NCBI GenBank assembly: GCA_944381575.1
Contig: CALWLS010000002.1
Location: 124,001 to 188,000, forward strand
Direction: 5' to 3'
Length of the DNA stretch: 64,000 nucleotides
From: an uncultured Lachnospiraceae bacterium
GTDB lineage: Bacteria > Bacillota > Clostridia > Lachnospirales > Lachnospiraceae
The position numbers and the translations under genes are program-made. How positions within the stretch are numbered: position 1 is the first letter of the stretch; the number at the start of each line of letters is the position of its first letter. This document shows, piece by piece, positions 17,786 to 27,830 of the stretch. The notes beneath the pieces are model-generated. The model made no database searches and was not told the DNA's origin. It saw nothing but the letters and a program-made list of their open reading frames with translations.

Positions 17786-17814
17786 ACTATATATGTTTTA
17801 CAATGGCGTGTCAA
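17786..17814 (-). promoter_or_regulatory. Promoter of the HU gene
   Basis: TTGACA, 17-bp spacer, TATAGT on the minus strand; the -35 box overlaps the mfd stop codon. Confidence 0.85.
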
Positions 17815-20800
17815 GCATTTGGACGCAGTACGGATATTAATTCACGGGCTTTTTTCATCATCGCCGGTATATCCGTCTTAGCGCCTTTTGCCTCGTTATA
17901 AATAAATCTTGGATTCGCTCCCGTAATAAATTTAAGGCGTCCCTCCTCCTTTTCTATAAGCCCCGGTATCCGGCTCGCGTCTATCTTTGCCATCGGATAC
18001 ATCTGGATCGTAATGCTGCCCTCCTTGATCTTAAGCTCCGTCACATACGCTTCATGGGCTTCAGCCTTTAACAACGCCGTTCTCATGAGGGCCATCACCT
18101 CTTTCGGCACGTCTCCGTAACGGTCCACCAGCTCGTCAGTCATATCGTTTAAGCCTTCCTCGGAGCAAAGCTCAGAGATCCTCTTATATATGTCCAGCTT
18201 CTGATATTCATCCTCTATGTAGTCCGCAGGTATAAATGCGTCTATGTCCAGGTCCACGCTGGTTTCAAAGTCAGGCCTTTCCTCCTCCTCGCCCTTTTCA
18301 AGCCTTACGGCCTTTGAAAGGAGCTTACAGTAAAGGTCATATCCTACTGCCTGCATCTCTCCATGCTGTTCGGCCCCGAGGACATTTCCGGCTCCCCTTA
18401 TCTCAAGATCCCTCATGGCTATCTTGATACCTGCTCCGAATTCGGTAAATTCCCTTATGGCCTTAAGCCTTTTTTCCGCCTCTTCGGAAAGGATCTTATC
18501 CTTCCTGTACATAAAAAATGCGTACGCGGTACGGTTGGAGCGCCCGACGCGGCCTCTCAGCTGATACAGCTGGCTTAACCCCATGCGTTCCGCTCCATCT
18601 ATTATAAGTGTGTTGGCGTTGGGTATATCCAGCCCCGTTTCCACAATAGTAGTGGCGACGAGCACGTCTATATCCCCGTTTACAAAATCCGACATGATAT
18701 TTTCAAGCTCACGCTCATTCATTTGGCCGTGAGCCAGCTCCACCCTTGCCTCCGGCATGAGAGACCTTATATGGCTGCATTTTTCCGCTATGTCTCTGAC
18801 CCTGTTATAGACATAGAACACCTGTCCCTTTCTTGTAAGCTCTCTGGATATGGCCTCCCTTACAAATTCATCATTATATTCCAGCACATAGGTCTGCACC
18901 GGTATCCTGTCAAAGGGAGGTTCCTCCAAAATTGACAGATCCCTGATCCCTGCCAGGGACATGTGCAGTGTCCTTGGTATCGGCGTCGCCGTAAGGGACA
19001 GGGCTTCCACATTTGTCTTAAGCTGCTTTATCTTTTCCTTGTGGGCCACGCCGAACCTCTGCTCCTCATCTATGATGAGCAGCCCCAGATCCTTGAATGA
19101 AACGTCCTTTGATAAGAGCCTGTGGGTGCCTATGACTATGTCTATCTGCCCGTTTTTAAGTTTTTCGGCCGTTTTTCTGTTTTGTTCGCTGGTCCTGAAT
19201 CTGGACATCATGGCGATCTCCACCGGAAATTTTACAAGCCTCTCGCTGAAGGTCTTATAGTGCTGCTGGGCAAGTATGGTGGTGGGCACCAGTACCGCCG
19301 CCTGCTTGCCCTCCTGGACCGCCTTAAAGGCTGCCCTCATGGCTATCTCGGTCTTGCCGTAGCCCACGTCCCCGCATATGAGCCTGTCCATTATATGGCT
19401 GCTCTCCATATCCGCCTTGACCTGAGCGATGGCGTTTAGCTGATCCTCCGTTTCCTCATACGGGAACATCTCCTCAAATTCTGTCTGCCAGACAGTGTCC
19501 GGCCCGTATTTGTATCCCGTGGAGTTGAGCCTCGACGAGTAAAGCTTTATAAGATCCTTCGCTATGTCCTGTACGGCATGGTTCACCCTCTGTCTCGTCT
19601 TTGCCCACTCGTTTCCGTTAAGCTTATTAAGCTTTATCTTAGGGGCTTCGCCGCCGGCGTACTTCTGTATCAGGTCAAGCTTGGTGGCAGGCAGGTAGAG
19701 ATTTCCTCCGTCGGCGTACTCTATCTTGATGTAGTCCTTGCCCACATCGTCCCTTACTATGTGTTCAAGCCCTCTGTATATGCCTATGCCGTGGTTTTCA
19801 TGCACCACATAATCCCCGGGTTTCAGCTCATTTAACGAGCTTAGGGCTTCGCCTCCGCTGAATTTCTTCCTGCGTTTTTTTATGGCTGAGCGGCCGAACA
19901 TATCCGCTTCCGTCATAAGCACGTATTTTATGTCCGTATATATGAAGCCCTGCTTTAAGCTTCCCTGGACCACCTCGGTCTCTCCAGGCTTAAGCTCCTC
20001 CTTTGTCCCTTCATCCGGACAAAAAGCCCTGATATCATAACTCCTCAGCTCCTCGGCTATCCTTGATGCCCTGGTCCTTGAAGGCGTGAGCACTGTTATC
20101 CTGTAGCCGTTTTTCTGGTAGTTCCTTATATCCGATATCAGCATCTCAAAGCTGTCCTTATACTGGCCCACCGCCGCAGTATTGAAGTGAAAGCTCTTAG
20201 CTGCTCCAAACTCCTTTAAAGGCTCGTCCAGCGCCGCTATAAGCAGGCTCCTTGCTGACAGTGCCTTTTCCATGATAAGCTCTGCGGAAAATATATCCGC
20301 CGAAAGATTCGTTCCATCCTCCGTTGCCTCCTTGCCGGTCCCAGCCTGGCTTTTAGCTTTAGCCGCGTTTACTCCGGCTCCGGAAGCTTCAGCCTTAAGC
20401 AGGCCTTTTTTTGCGCGGTTTTCCATGCTCTCAGCAAATTCCGCCTCGACCATGGCAGCCCTGTCCCTGATCCTTACCGGATCATCTAAAATGATGAGGG
20501 CATCCTTTCCAAAGTAGTCTAAGAGCGAGACATCCTTAAGTTTTCCGCCTCCCGGCAGCCTGTCCCCCACCGGAAAAAGCTCGATCTCCTTTATCAGCTC
20601 CACGGATCTCTGGGTAATGGTATCAAAGCTCCTGATAGTGTCTATCTCATCGTCAAAAAATTCCACCCTGTAGGGAGATTCAGAAGTCATGGGATATATA
20701 TCAACTATGCCGCCTCTTACTGAAAACTCTCCCATGGACTCTACTGACGGACGTCTCTCATAGCCAAGGGAGGTAAGTGCACGGCTTAAGTTTTTCACCT

Positions 20801-21227
20801 CTATGACCATCCCCTCGTAAAGCTTTAAAACCGAATCTTCAAGGGCCTTTCTGTCAGGGATCTTATCCATCAGGGCGTCCACCGACGCCGTTATTATACC
20901 CTTCTGATCCTCTATCAGAGCCCTTAATATCTCCGTCCTCTGATTATCCAGGTACTTGCTCTGTATATCAGAGCTGTAAAACAGAAGGTCCTTCGCCGGA
21001 TACTGCCTCGCATTTTCCGAAAAAGAATTAAGCTCCAAAAGAGCTCCTGAGGCAGCCTGCTCATCCGCAGTTATATAAAGTATCCATGGGTAGGACTCAG
21101 AAAGCTTTGCCGTAAGCTGTATCTTCTGTGAATCCATACAGCCCGTTACAGCCAAAGGAGCGGAAGCTTCCTTAAGCTCCCGCTCTAAGCTGATATAGCT
21201 GTCTATGGTCTTTAATGAATCATACAT
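17811..21227 (-). CDS. mfd: Transcription-repair coupling factor
   Basis: Removes stalled RNA polymerase from damaged DNA and recruits UvrA. At 1138 residues it is full length. The order is a UvrB-like N-terminal region, a CarD-like RNA polymerase-interaction domain starting near LKPGDYVVHENHGIGIYRGL, then the translocase with GDVGYGKTEIAMRAA, DEEQRFGV and LRGRVGR, and the C-terminal TRCF domain. A non-conserved Ala/Gly-rich insert lies near residues 280-310 (about 20300-20400). It sits between pth and the HU gene, a standard Firmicute order. Confidence 0.97.
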   Translation of the reverse strand: MYDSLKTIDSYISLERELKEASAPLAVTGCMDSQKIQLTAKLSESYPWILYITADEQAASGALLELNSFSENARQYPAKDLLFYSSDIQSKYLDNQRTEILRALIEDQKGIITASVDALMDKIPDRKALEDSVLKLYEGMVIEVKNLSRALTSLGYERRPSVESMGEFSVRGGIVDIYPMTSESPYRVEFFDDEIDTIRSFDTITQRSVELIKEIELFPVGDRLPGGGKLKDVSLLDYFGKDALIILDDPVRIRDRAAMVEAEFAESMENRAKKGLLKAEASGAGVNAAKAKSQAGTGKEATEDGTNLSADIFSAELIMEKALSARSLLIAALDEPLKEFGAAKSFHFNTAAVGQYKDSFEMLISDIRNYQKNGYRITVLTPSRTRASRIAEELRSYDIRAFCPDEGTKEELKPGETEVVQGSLKQGFIYTDIKYVLMTEADMFGRSAIKKRRKKFSGGEALSSLNELKPGDYVVHENHGIGIYRGLEHIVRDDVGKDYIKIEYADGGNLYLPATKLDLIQKYAGGEAPKIKLNKLNGNEWAKTRQRVNHAVQDIAKDLIKLYSSRLNSTGYKYGPDTVWQTEFEEMFPYEETEDQLNAIAQVKADMESSHIMDRLICGDVGYGKTEIAMRAAFKAVQEGKQAAVLVPTTILAQQHYKTFSERLVKFPVEIAMMSRFRTSEQNRKTAEKLKNGQIDIVIGTHRLLSKDVSFKDLGLLIIDEEQRFGVAHKEKIKQLKTNVEALSLTATPIPRTLHMSLAGIRDLSILEEPPFDRIPVQTYVLEYNDEFVREAISRELTRKGQVFYVYNRVRDIAEKCSHIRSLMPEARVELAHGQMNERELENIMSDFVNGDIDVLVATTIVETGLDIPNANTLIIDGAERMGLSQLYQLRGRVGRSNRTAYAFFMYRKDKILSEEAEKRLKAIREFTEFGAGIKIAMRDLEIRGAGNVLGAEQHGEMQAVGYDLYCKLLSKAVRLEKGEEEERPDFETSVDLDIDAFIPADYIEDEYQKLDIYKRISELCSEEGLNDMTDELVDRYGDVPKEVMALMRTALLKAEAHEAYVTELKIKEGSITIQMYPMAKIDASRIPGLIEKEEGRLKFITGANPRFIYNEAKGAKTDIPAMMKKARELISVLRPNA

Positions 21228-21248
21228 GATATTTCTTAAATACTGTCC

Positions 21249-21845
21249 TTATCCTTCCGGTTTTTCCGGCGCAAGATCAATGCCGTTATAACGGTTCATC
21301 GCCTCCGGAACACCGTTATCTATTATGCACAGCGCCGCCTCAGCCGCTTTATCGTAGACATCCTCCATGATCTTTGCAGAGTCCCTGTCAAAACGCCCGA
21401 GCACGTGGGCCGCAAGATCGGTGCCGGCTTTTTTGTCTCCCACTCCGAGCCTTATCCTCGGAAAATCCTCGCTGCCGATAAGGGCTATTATACTTTTAAG
21501 CCCGTTATGCCCTCCAGCTGAACCCTTTGGCCTTATACGCATCCTTCCGCAGGGAAAGCTGATATCATCAGAGATCACTATTATATGGTCCGGAGGGATA
21601 TTAAAATAATCCGCTGCCATGCTTACAGACTCCCCGGACAGATTCATGTAGGTCTGGGGCTTTAAAAGTATAAGCTTTTTGCCGTCCCTCACAGCAGATC
21701 CCGAAAGTCCCTTATATTTTTTTTCCTCAACTCTTATGTTAAGCCTGTCTGCTAAATGGTCTATGGCGTTAAAGCCTGCATTATGCCTTGTATTTTCGTA
21801 TTTTTTATCCGGATTTCCGAGCCCGGCTATAAGATATGTTTCCAT
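21249..21845 (-). CDS. pth: Peptidyl-tRNA hydrolase
   Basis: Cleaves peptidyl-tRNA released during translation. 198 residues, typical length. Motifs: GLGNPDKKYENTRHNAGF at the N-terminus with the catalytic histidine, LLKPQTYMNLSGESV, and HNGLKSIIALIGSEDFPRIR. It is followed 21 nt later by mfd and preceded by the FAD oxidoreductase gene with a 6-nt gap. Confidence 0.96.
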   Translation of the reverse strand: METYLIAGLGNPDKKYENTRHNAGFNAIDHLADRLNIRVEEKKYKGLSGSAVRDGKKLILLKPQTYMNLSGESVSMAADYFNIPPDHIIVISDDISFPCGRMRIRPKGSAGGHNGLKSIIALIGSEDFPRIRLGVGDKKAGTDLAAHVLGRFDRDSAKIMEDVYDKAAEAALCIIDNGVPEAMNRYNGIDLAPEKPEG

Positions 21846-21851
21846 GTTCTG

Positions 21852-23255
21852 TCAATATTCCTTAAGTATGCTCCTTGCAGTGCAGAGCCCGTTGGCGCTC
21901 GCCTGCTGCAGTCCTCTCGTAATGGACGCGCCGTCTCCCATGGCTTTAAGATTCCTTACCGATGTGTTAAAATCCCTGTCCACCATGACCCGGTTCGAAT
22001 AAAACTTGACCTCGACCCCGTATAATAAGGTCTCTTCCGAAGCAGTTCCCGGGGATACCTCATCAAGGGCAAACAGCATTTCCTTTATATCCAGCATTAT
22101 CCTGTAAGGGAGCACGAGGCTCAAGTCTCCCGGCACTGCGTCTTTAAGTGTAGGTATTATATTATTCCTGCACAGCCTTTCCTCGGTGGTGCGTCTTCCC
22201 CTTAAGAAATCCCCGAAGGTCTGCACCATGATCTTTCCGTCGCAGAGCATGTTGGACAGCGCGGCAACATGCTTTCCGTACTCTATCGGAGTCTTGAAGG
22301 GCTTGGTAAAGTTCTTGGATACCAGCAGGGCAAAGTTGGTATTTTCCGTCTTCATCTCCTGGGACTTGTAGGCGTGTCCGTTCACTACGGCAAGGCCGTC
22401 GTCATAATACTCCGTCGCCACCTCTCCCGACGGGTTGGTACAGAAGGTACGCACCTTGTCGTCAAAGGTAGGCGTGTAGTAGATCAGCTTTGCCTCGTAA
22501 AGGTTTTTGTTGAGGAATTCCATTACCTCATCCCTGACCTCGACCCTTACTCCTATATCCACGGTACCGACCTTTGTTTCTATCCCGTGGCTGCGGCAGA
22601 TATGTGAGAACCAGTCCGAGCCTTCCCTGCCTATGCCGGCAGCTATATGATCCGCATAAAGTCTTTCTCCCTTATCGGTCACAACTCCTTTGGCAATATT
22701 ATCCTCTATAATGATATCCTCCACCATTGTGAGGAATTTCATCTCAACGCCCTTTTCCTTAAGATGCTCCTGTATACGGGTATATATCTTATACCCCTCC
22801 TCGGTCCCAAGGTGCCTTATCGGGCATTCCACGAGTTTGAGATTTGCCTTGATGGCTCTCTTTCGTATCTCAGCTATTTCATTATGCTTATCCAGCCCGT
22901 ATACATTTTTATCAGCCCCGAATTTAAGATAAATGTCATCGGCCTCATGTATCAGCTTGCCTGCCTCGTCATAACCTAATATCTCCGGCAGATTTCCGCC
23001 CACGTCAGGAGAAAGCGAGAGCTTTCCATCCGAGAAAGCCCCGGCTCCGGCAAAACCCGTAGTGATATTGCAGGGCCTGCAGCCCATGCACCTGCCGGTC
23101 AGCCTCTTAGGGCATGAGCGGGCCTCTATCGATCGTCCCTTTTCTATAATAAGGACCCTTAGATCAGGCCTTTTTTCCTTAAGCTCATAGGCGCAGAATA
23201 TACCTGAAGGTCCTGCTCCTATTATTATTACGTCATATTTATCTGTCTTTGACAT
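21852..23255 (-). CDS. FAD-dependent oxidoreductase (COG2509-type)
   Basis: A 467-residue flavoprotein. The dinucleotide-binding motif GAGPSGIFCAYEL opens the protein; a cysteine-rich segment with CPKRLTGRCMGCRPCN near residues 49-64 and GFAGAGAFSDGKLSLS follow. The C-terminal GDGASITRGLQQASANG is the second FAD contact. Members are widespread in anaerobic Firmicutes and annotated only as FAD-dependent dehydrogenases; the substrate is unknown. It runs in the same direction as pth and the yhaN-like gene with short gaps. Confidence 0.85.
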   Translation of the reverse strand: MSKTDKYDVIIIGAGPSGIFCAYELKEKRPDLRVLIIEKGRSIEARSCPKRLTGRCMGCRPCNITTGFAGAGAFSDGKLSLSPDVGGNLPEILGYDEAGKLIHEADDIYLKFGADKNVYGLDKHNEIAEIRKRAIKANLKLVECPIRHLGTEEGYKIYTRIQEHLKEKGVEMKFLTMVEDIIIEDNIAKGVVTDKGERLYADHIAAGIGREGSDWFSHICRSHGIETKVGTVDIGVRVEVRDEVMEFLNKNLYEAKLIYYTPTFDDKVRTFCTNPSGEVATEYYDDGLAVVNGHAYKSQEMKTENTNFALLVSKNFTKPFKTPIEYGKHVAALSNMLCDGKIMVQTFGDFLRGRRTTEERLCRNNIIPTLKDAVPGDLSLVLPYRIMLDIKEMLFALDEVSPGTASEETLLYGVEVKFYSNRVMVDRDFNTSVRNLKAMGDGASITRGLQQASANGLCTARSILKEY

Positions 23256-23265
23256 TTGATCTCCT

Positions 23266-25116
23266 TTAAGACGCCTTGAGAGCTATGCTCCTGTGGCTTA
23301 TGCCGGCTCTGTCAAGTATGTCCCCTTCTCTCTGCTGGCAGGTAAATATCAGCATCTGCCCCTTAAAATTATCCGAAATAAACCTTATGGCCTTCTCAAG
23401 CCTGTCGTCATCATACATTGCAAAGCTGTCATCAAGTATAAGCGGCACCTGATCCGAATCTCCGGTTATAAACCTCACTGCTGCCAGCCTTACCGCCATA
23501 TATACCTGATCCATGGTGCCCTGGCTCAGCTCCTCCACCGGTATCATTCCGTCAGGAGAATTTACCTTTATCTCATAATTACTTCCGGCGCTTAGACTGT
23601 CGTAAGCTCCGCCGGTAAATCCCTTAAGCATGTTTCCGGCTTCTTTGTTGATATATGTTCCCGCCGCTTTTGAAATATTTTCCGCAAGCTGCCCTATTAT
23701 ATCCTCCGCAAGCTCGACCGCTTCTATATCGTCCCTTATCTTTTCGTTTTTATCCACTGCCCGTTTTAATATTGAGGCTTTGCGCTTAAGCTCCACGAGC
23801 TCTGAAAGTCTGTCCTCAGCCTTTTTGCTGACATCGAACTGCTCCTTAAGCTCATCTGCTTTAAGACTTTCTTCCCTGTTTATGCCTTTAAGCTCTTCTA
23901 TGAGGCCATCCTTTTTAGTCCTGGCGTCGCCAAGCTTCAGGGCCTCTCCGGCATACGAATCTATCTTTTCCAAAAACAGCTTCATGCCGTCCCCGATATC
24001 TCCGGCAGCTTTGTCTATACCTGTATGCCTTGCTATAAGCTCTCTTAATTCTGAGCTTAAGGCCTCCCTTTTCTTTCTAAGGGAAATGCCTTCGATCTCC
24101 ACGGCAATGCCGAACACAAAAGCCGCCGCCCCTATGATCATGATCACATAGGTATACTGAAGGAGCCTGTCCATCACTCCAAATATATCCATCGAAACGC
24201 AGGCTATACACAGTATGCCGATGATCATGCTGATGATACCCGTAACCGTGTATACGGGAACTGCCTTTTTCTTATCCTCAAGGTCTCTGTACAGAGCCTC
24301 GGCCTTATTTTTAAGCGCTTCGACATCCCCGGAGTCTCTTAAACCTCCGGCTTTAAGCCCCTCCTCATAGCCGCTTATCACTATCTCGTTATCGGCTATC
24401 AGCCTTGCGGTCCGCTCTGCATTTTCCCTGGCCGTTTCACCGGCCTTTTTTACCTCATTTATCCTGTTGGCCATGGACGGATCCTTAAGCTCCGACTCAA
24501 CGGCCCTGATCCTCCCAAGGGTCATGTTATATTCCCTTGCCGCAGAATGATCCAAAAGGAGCTCCAGGCGCTTTTTTTCCTCTTTCAGATGCATGAGCGC
24601 CCTGTCCGCGTTAAGTCCAGGATTCACCGTTGACGACATATTTGCCGCATAGCGTCTTATCTCATCAGCCATTTCCCTGCCTGAACGCGCTTTGAGCTGT
24701 CCGGAGCTGACCGTATTGACATAGGCTGTCTCGCTCAGGTTTTTCAAAAGCTCCGACATAAATCCTTCAGGGTCTGCTACTTCACTTTCCTTTGGCTCCG
24801 TAATGTCAAAAACCCTGATATCGTCCGGCGCCTTATTAAAATCCCTCTCTATGCGGTATCTACCGCCTCCGTTTATTATCTCAAGGCTTCCGCCGTAGGT
24901 CTCTGGATGCTTCCAGGGCCTCATCCTCTCATAGACGGATCTTTCGCCCGATCTTTTCTTCAGGGGAGCGCCGTACAGCATGGAGCGTATAAACATGTGC
25001 ATAGTGCTTTTTCCGGCCTCATTGGGACCGGTTATTATATTGATCCCGCCTGACATGTCAATGTCAATGTCCTTAAGCTTTCCGAAGCCCTTTATGCTGG
25101 CTTTAGCTATGATCAT
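23266..25116 (-). CDS. YhaN-like SMC-type ATPase with membrane segments
   Basis: A 616-residue AAA ATPase of the RecF/Rad50/YhaN type. Walker A is GPNEAGKST near residue 35; the signature EELSQGTMDQVYMAVRLAA and Walker B PLILDDSFAMYDD are near the C-terminus. Between them are coiled-coil segments and two hydrophobic helices (about residues 288-308 and 318-338), as in YhaN. It overlaps the nuclease gene by 4 nt, giving an SbcC/SbcD-like pair probably acting on DNA ends at the membrane; this role is by analogy. Confidence 0.82.
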   Translation of the reverse strand: MIIAKASIKGFGKLKDIDIDMSGGINIITGPNEAGKSTMHMFIRSMLYGAPLKKRSGERSVYERMRPWKHPETYGGSLEIINGGGRYRIERDFNKAPDDIRVFDITEPKESEVADPEGFMSELLKNLSETAYVNTVSSGQLKARSGREMADEIRRYAANMSSTVNPGLNADRALMHLKEEKKRLELLLDHSAAREYNMTLGRIRAVESELKDPSMANRINEVKKAGETARENAERTARLIADNEIVISGYEEGLKAGGLRDSGDVEALKNKAEALYRDLEDKKKAVPVYTVTGIISMIIGILCIACVSMDIFGVMDRLLQYTYVIMIIGAAAFVFGIAVEIEGISLRKKREALSSELRELIARHTGIDKAAGDIGDGMKLFLEKIDSYAGEALKLGDARTKKDGLIEELKGINREESLKADELKEQFDVSKKAEDRLSELVELKRKASILKRAVDKNEKIRDDIEAVELAEDIIGQLAENISKAAGTYINKEAGNMLKGFTGGAYDSLSAGSNYEIKVNSPDGMIPVEELSQGTMDQVYMAVRLAAVRFITGDSDQVPLILDDSFAMYDDDRLEKAIRFISDNFKGQMLIFTCQQREGDILDRAGISHRSIALKAS

Positions 25117-26315
25117 AAGCTCTCCTTATCGTCCGCCGTATCTATAAGCGCGTCTATCCCGTAAAACATTGCTCTTTTTTCCATATCCGACATTTCTTTT
25201 CTGTCGTTGATTATGGTGCTTATGTAAAATCCTATCATGTCCTGAGGATGCTCCCTGAACAATTCCGCAAAGTCATACCAGGGCTCCGTTTCATCCACAA
25301 TCTCCCTTATGCGGAAGTCTCTTCTGATGGACTCAAAATTAAGTTTAAGCTCCGGATCCCTTTTGCCCGTGACCCTCAGTCTGTATATATTTTTAGCCCT
25401 GCGCTTTTCAAGCTCTGTCCTTAAGGAGTCAGAGAGCTCCTTTTCAGTGGTTTTATTGTTGACCCTGATATTGAGAGTCACATATGAGGTCGAGGCCATC
25501 GGCACGAAATCTATCTTTTCAAGCCGTCCCGTATTAAGGCTTATCTCCCCCGACATAGCTCCATGGGAGCCGGTATCAGCAGGGTCATGGGGCTCGAAGC
25601 TTCCCGGCATATATAAAAGGTCTTTTATGACTTCGCAGCCTTCCCCGCTTCCCGGTCCTCCCGCGGCCACATATGAAAAATCAGAAAGCTTAAAGGCATT
25701 GAGTTCTGATCTGTCCGCAAAGGTGATCATGGCAATGCGTATGGCTTCTCTGTCCTCATCCGAAGCCGCTGCCTTAATAAAGGCCTCCGGGTCAGGAACA
25801 GATATCTTTTCAGTATATTCCGCCCCTGCCCTCATATGTTTTTCTTCCTCTGTCATTTCCCTGAAGGGCAGGATCTCCGGTCCTTTTTCCTCTTCGTTTT
25901 CAGGCTCGATAAGCACCGGCGTCATTACCACCGAAGCCGCGTATATCTCTGTATGCAGCTTTTCCAGTACTATCCGGTTGACGCCCTCATCCAACACATA
26001 ATGCACATTTTCAGGCCACTGCATGCTTCTTACCGGACTGCTTAAGGAGACCGCATCGGTTAATCCCGCCGTTATAACGATCTCTATCCCTCCGTGAGCC
26101 ATGAATATATCTGCAGCCTCCTTAAGCTCATTAGAGACAGGCACATGTGAAAACAGCCCTCCTGTTATCATGATAAGCTCAATATGCTCCTCCTCCGCCC
26201 TTGCCATAAGGGCCTTAAGGCTTTCCACGAGCTCCCTTCGCCTTTCGCCTTCCCAGCGCATCCCGCTCTCCGAGCTGCTTCCTATGCAAATGTCGCTTAA
26301 ATGGATAAATTTCAT
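25113..26315 (-). CDS. YhaO-like DNA-repair metallophosphoesterase
   Basis: Partner of the YhaN-like ATPase. The start is placed at ATG 26315 (MKFIHLSDICIGS), where GGGAAG precedes it; the upstream in-frame stretch is translation of a terminator hairpin. The calcineurin-like fold is indicated by LSDICIG (first metal motif, where D-x-H is usual) and ITGGLFSHVP. Several usual metal ligands are substituted (I/C for the H in DxH, G for the D in GDxxD), so catalytic activity is doubtful. 400 residues. Confidence 0.72.
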   Translation of the reverse strand: MKFIHLSDICIGSSSESGMRWEGERRRELVESLKALMARAEEEHIELIMITGGLFSHVPVSNELKEAADIFMAHGGIEIVITAGLTDAVSLSSPVRSMQWPENVHYVLDEGVNRIVLEKLHTEIYAASVVMTPVLIEPENEEEKGPEILPFREMTEEEKHMRAGAEYTEKISVPDPEAFIKAAASDEDREAIRIAMITFADRSELNAFKLSDFSYVAAGGPGSGEGCEVIKDLLYMPGSFEPHDPADTGSHGAMSGEISLNTGRLEKIDFVPMASTSYVTLNIRVNNKTTEKELSDSLRTELEKRRAKNIYRLRVTGKRDPELKLNFESIRRDFRIREIVDETEPWYDFAELFREHPQDMIGFYISTIINDRKEMSDMEKRAMFYGIDALIDTADDKESL

Positions 26316-26337
26316 CGTAAAACTTCCCTTTAACCCG

Positions 26338-26373
26338 AAAAGCCTCCCAACGGAAACATCCGTTAAGGGAGGC
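26338..26373 (-). terminator. Terminator of asnS
   Basis: GCCTCCC plus AACGGA on one arm pairs with TCCGTT plus GGGAGGC on the other around a small loop, with a 2-nt bulge, followed by TTTT on the minus strand. It lies between asnS and the yhaO-like gene. Confidence 0.85.
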
Positions 26374-26386
26374 ATGGTTTTATATA

Positions 26387-27787
26387 TCAGAGCTCACAGC
26401 TTCCCGCCGTACGAGGGAACGGTATAACATCTCTGATGTTCTGCATTCCCGTTATGTACATCACGGCCCTTTCAAAGCCAAGGCCAAAGCCGGAATGTCT
26501 GACAGATCCGTATTTCCTTAAGTCAAGATAGAAGCCATAGGCCTCAGGATCAAGGCCAAGCTCGTTCATGCGCTTTAAGAGCTTGTCATAATCCTCTTCA
26601 CGCTGCGAGCCTCCCATGATCTCGCCCACTCCCGGCACAAGGCAGTCGGCGGCGGCCACGGTCTTTCCGTCCTCGTTGAGCTTCATATAGAAAGCCTTGA
26701 TATCCTTTGGATAATCAGTAACGAAGAGCGGCTTTTTGAATATCTGCTCCGTAAGGAATCTCTCATGCTCCGTCTGCAGATCATCGCCCCACTCTACCTT
26801 ATTTTCAAATCTGTCATTATGCTCCTTAAGGATCTCTACGGCCTCAGTGTAGGTGATCCTTCCAAAATCGCTCTCGACTATTGCTGTCAGTCTGTCGATA
26901 AGTCCTTTTTCCACAAAGCTGTCAAAGAACTTCATCTCCTCCGGAGCGTTTTCAAGTACATAGTTTATGATGTACTTGAACATGCTCTCCTCCACCTCCA
27001 AAAGGTCGTCAAGATCCGCAAAGGCCATCTCCGGCTCTATCATCCAGAACTCCGCGGCGTGTCTCGTGGTGTTGGAATTCTCAGCCCTGAAGGTAGGTCC
27101 GAAGGTATAAATGTTCCTGAAGGCCTCCATATAGGTCTCTCCGTTGAGCTGTCCGGAAACCGTAAGGAAGGAAGGCTTTCCAAAGAAGTCCTTTGTATAG
27201 TCCACCTCTCCCGGAGCGCTCTTTGCGAGCCTTTCCATATCGAGGGTTGTCACCTGAAACATCTCGCCTGCTCCCTCACAGTCAGAGGCCGTAATGAGAG
27301 GAGTATTCACATACACGAAGCCCCTTTCCTGGTAGAATTTGTGGATGGCGTAGGCAAGCACTGACCTCACCCTGAATACCGCCATGAATGTATTGGTCCT
27401 CGGCCTTAAGTGCGGCATGGTCCTTAAATACTCAAGGGTATGCCTCTTTTTCTGCAGAGGATAATCCGGGGTGGAGCTTCCCTCTATATCGACACTCTCC
27501 GCCTGTATCTCAAACGGCTGCTTTGCCTCAGGCGTGGCCACTAATTTTCCTGAAACTATAATGGATGAGCCCACGTTCAGCTTTGACACCTCGGCAAAGT
27601 TAGGCATCTTATCGTGATACACAACCTGCAGGGTGTTGAATGAGCTGCCATCGTTGAGCACTATGAATCCGAAGGTCTTGGAATCCCTTACGGACCTTAC
27701 CCATCCCCCTACTTTTATATCCTGTCCGATAAAATCATCCGGACTTTTAAATAACTCACTGACGGTTACTAATTTTTCCATTTTCAA
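26387..27787 (-). CDS. asnS: Asparaginyl-tRNA synthetase
   Basis: Charges tRNA-Asn. 466 residues, full length. An N-terminal OB-fold anticodon-binding domain ([22 protein letters not shown]) is followed by the class II core with [17 protein letters not shown] (motif 1 region), [21 protein letters not shown] (motif 2) and [15 protein letters not shown] (motif 3). The motif 2 segment is given here by its first and last residues across about 27080-27050. No T-box leader is visible in the 43 nt before it. Confidence 0.95.
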   Translation of the reverse strand: MKMEKLVTVSELFKSPDDFIGQDIKVGGWVRSVRDSKTFGFIVLNDGSSFNTLQVVYHDKMPNFAEVSKLNVGSSIIVSGKLVATPEAKQPFEIQAESVDIEGSSTPDYPLQKKRHTLEYLRTMPHLRPRTNTFMAVFRVRSVLAYAIHKFYQERGFVYVNTPLITASDCEGAGEMFQVTTLDMERLAKSAPGEVDYTKDFFGKPSFLTVSGQLNGETYMEAFRNIYTFGPTFRAENSNTTRHAAEFWMIEPEMAFADLDDLLEVEESMFKYIINYVLENAPEEMKFFDSFVEKGLIDRLTAIVESDFGRITYTEAVEILKEHNDRFENKVEWGDDLQTEHERFLTEQIFKKPLFVTDYPKDIKAFYMKLNEDGKTVAAADCLVPGVGEIMGGSQREEDYDKLLKRMNELGLDPEAYGFYLDLRKYGSVRHSGFGLGFERAVMYITGMQNIRDVIPFPRTAGSCEL

Positions 27788-27830
27788 ATATCCCTCTTTT
27801 AATGTCTTTATTACCCGTTATTTTTATACG

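Noticed and set aside
25309-26001. A 230-codon open frame on the opposite strand to the YhaO-like gene, and similar long antisense frames in the HydF, HypD and Mfd genes.
   Set aside because: They lie antisense to well-supported genes, have serine/arginine/proline-rich composition and no family resemblance; they are shadows of coding constraint.
26316-26375. 20-codon N-terminal extension of the YhaO-like protein.
   Set aside because: It is a translation of the asnS terminator hairpin; the conserved protein begins at MKFIHLSD with its own ribosome site.
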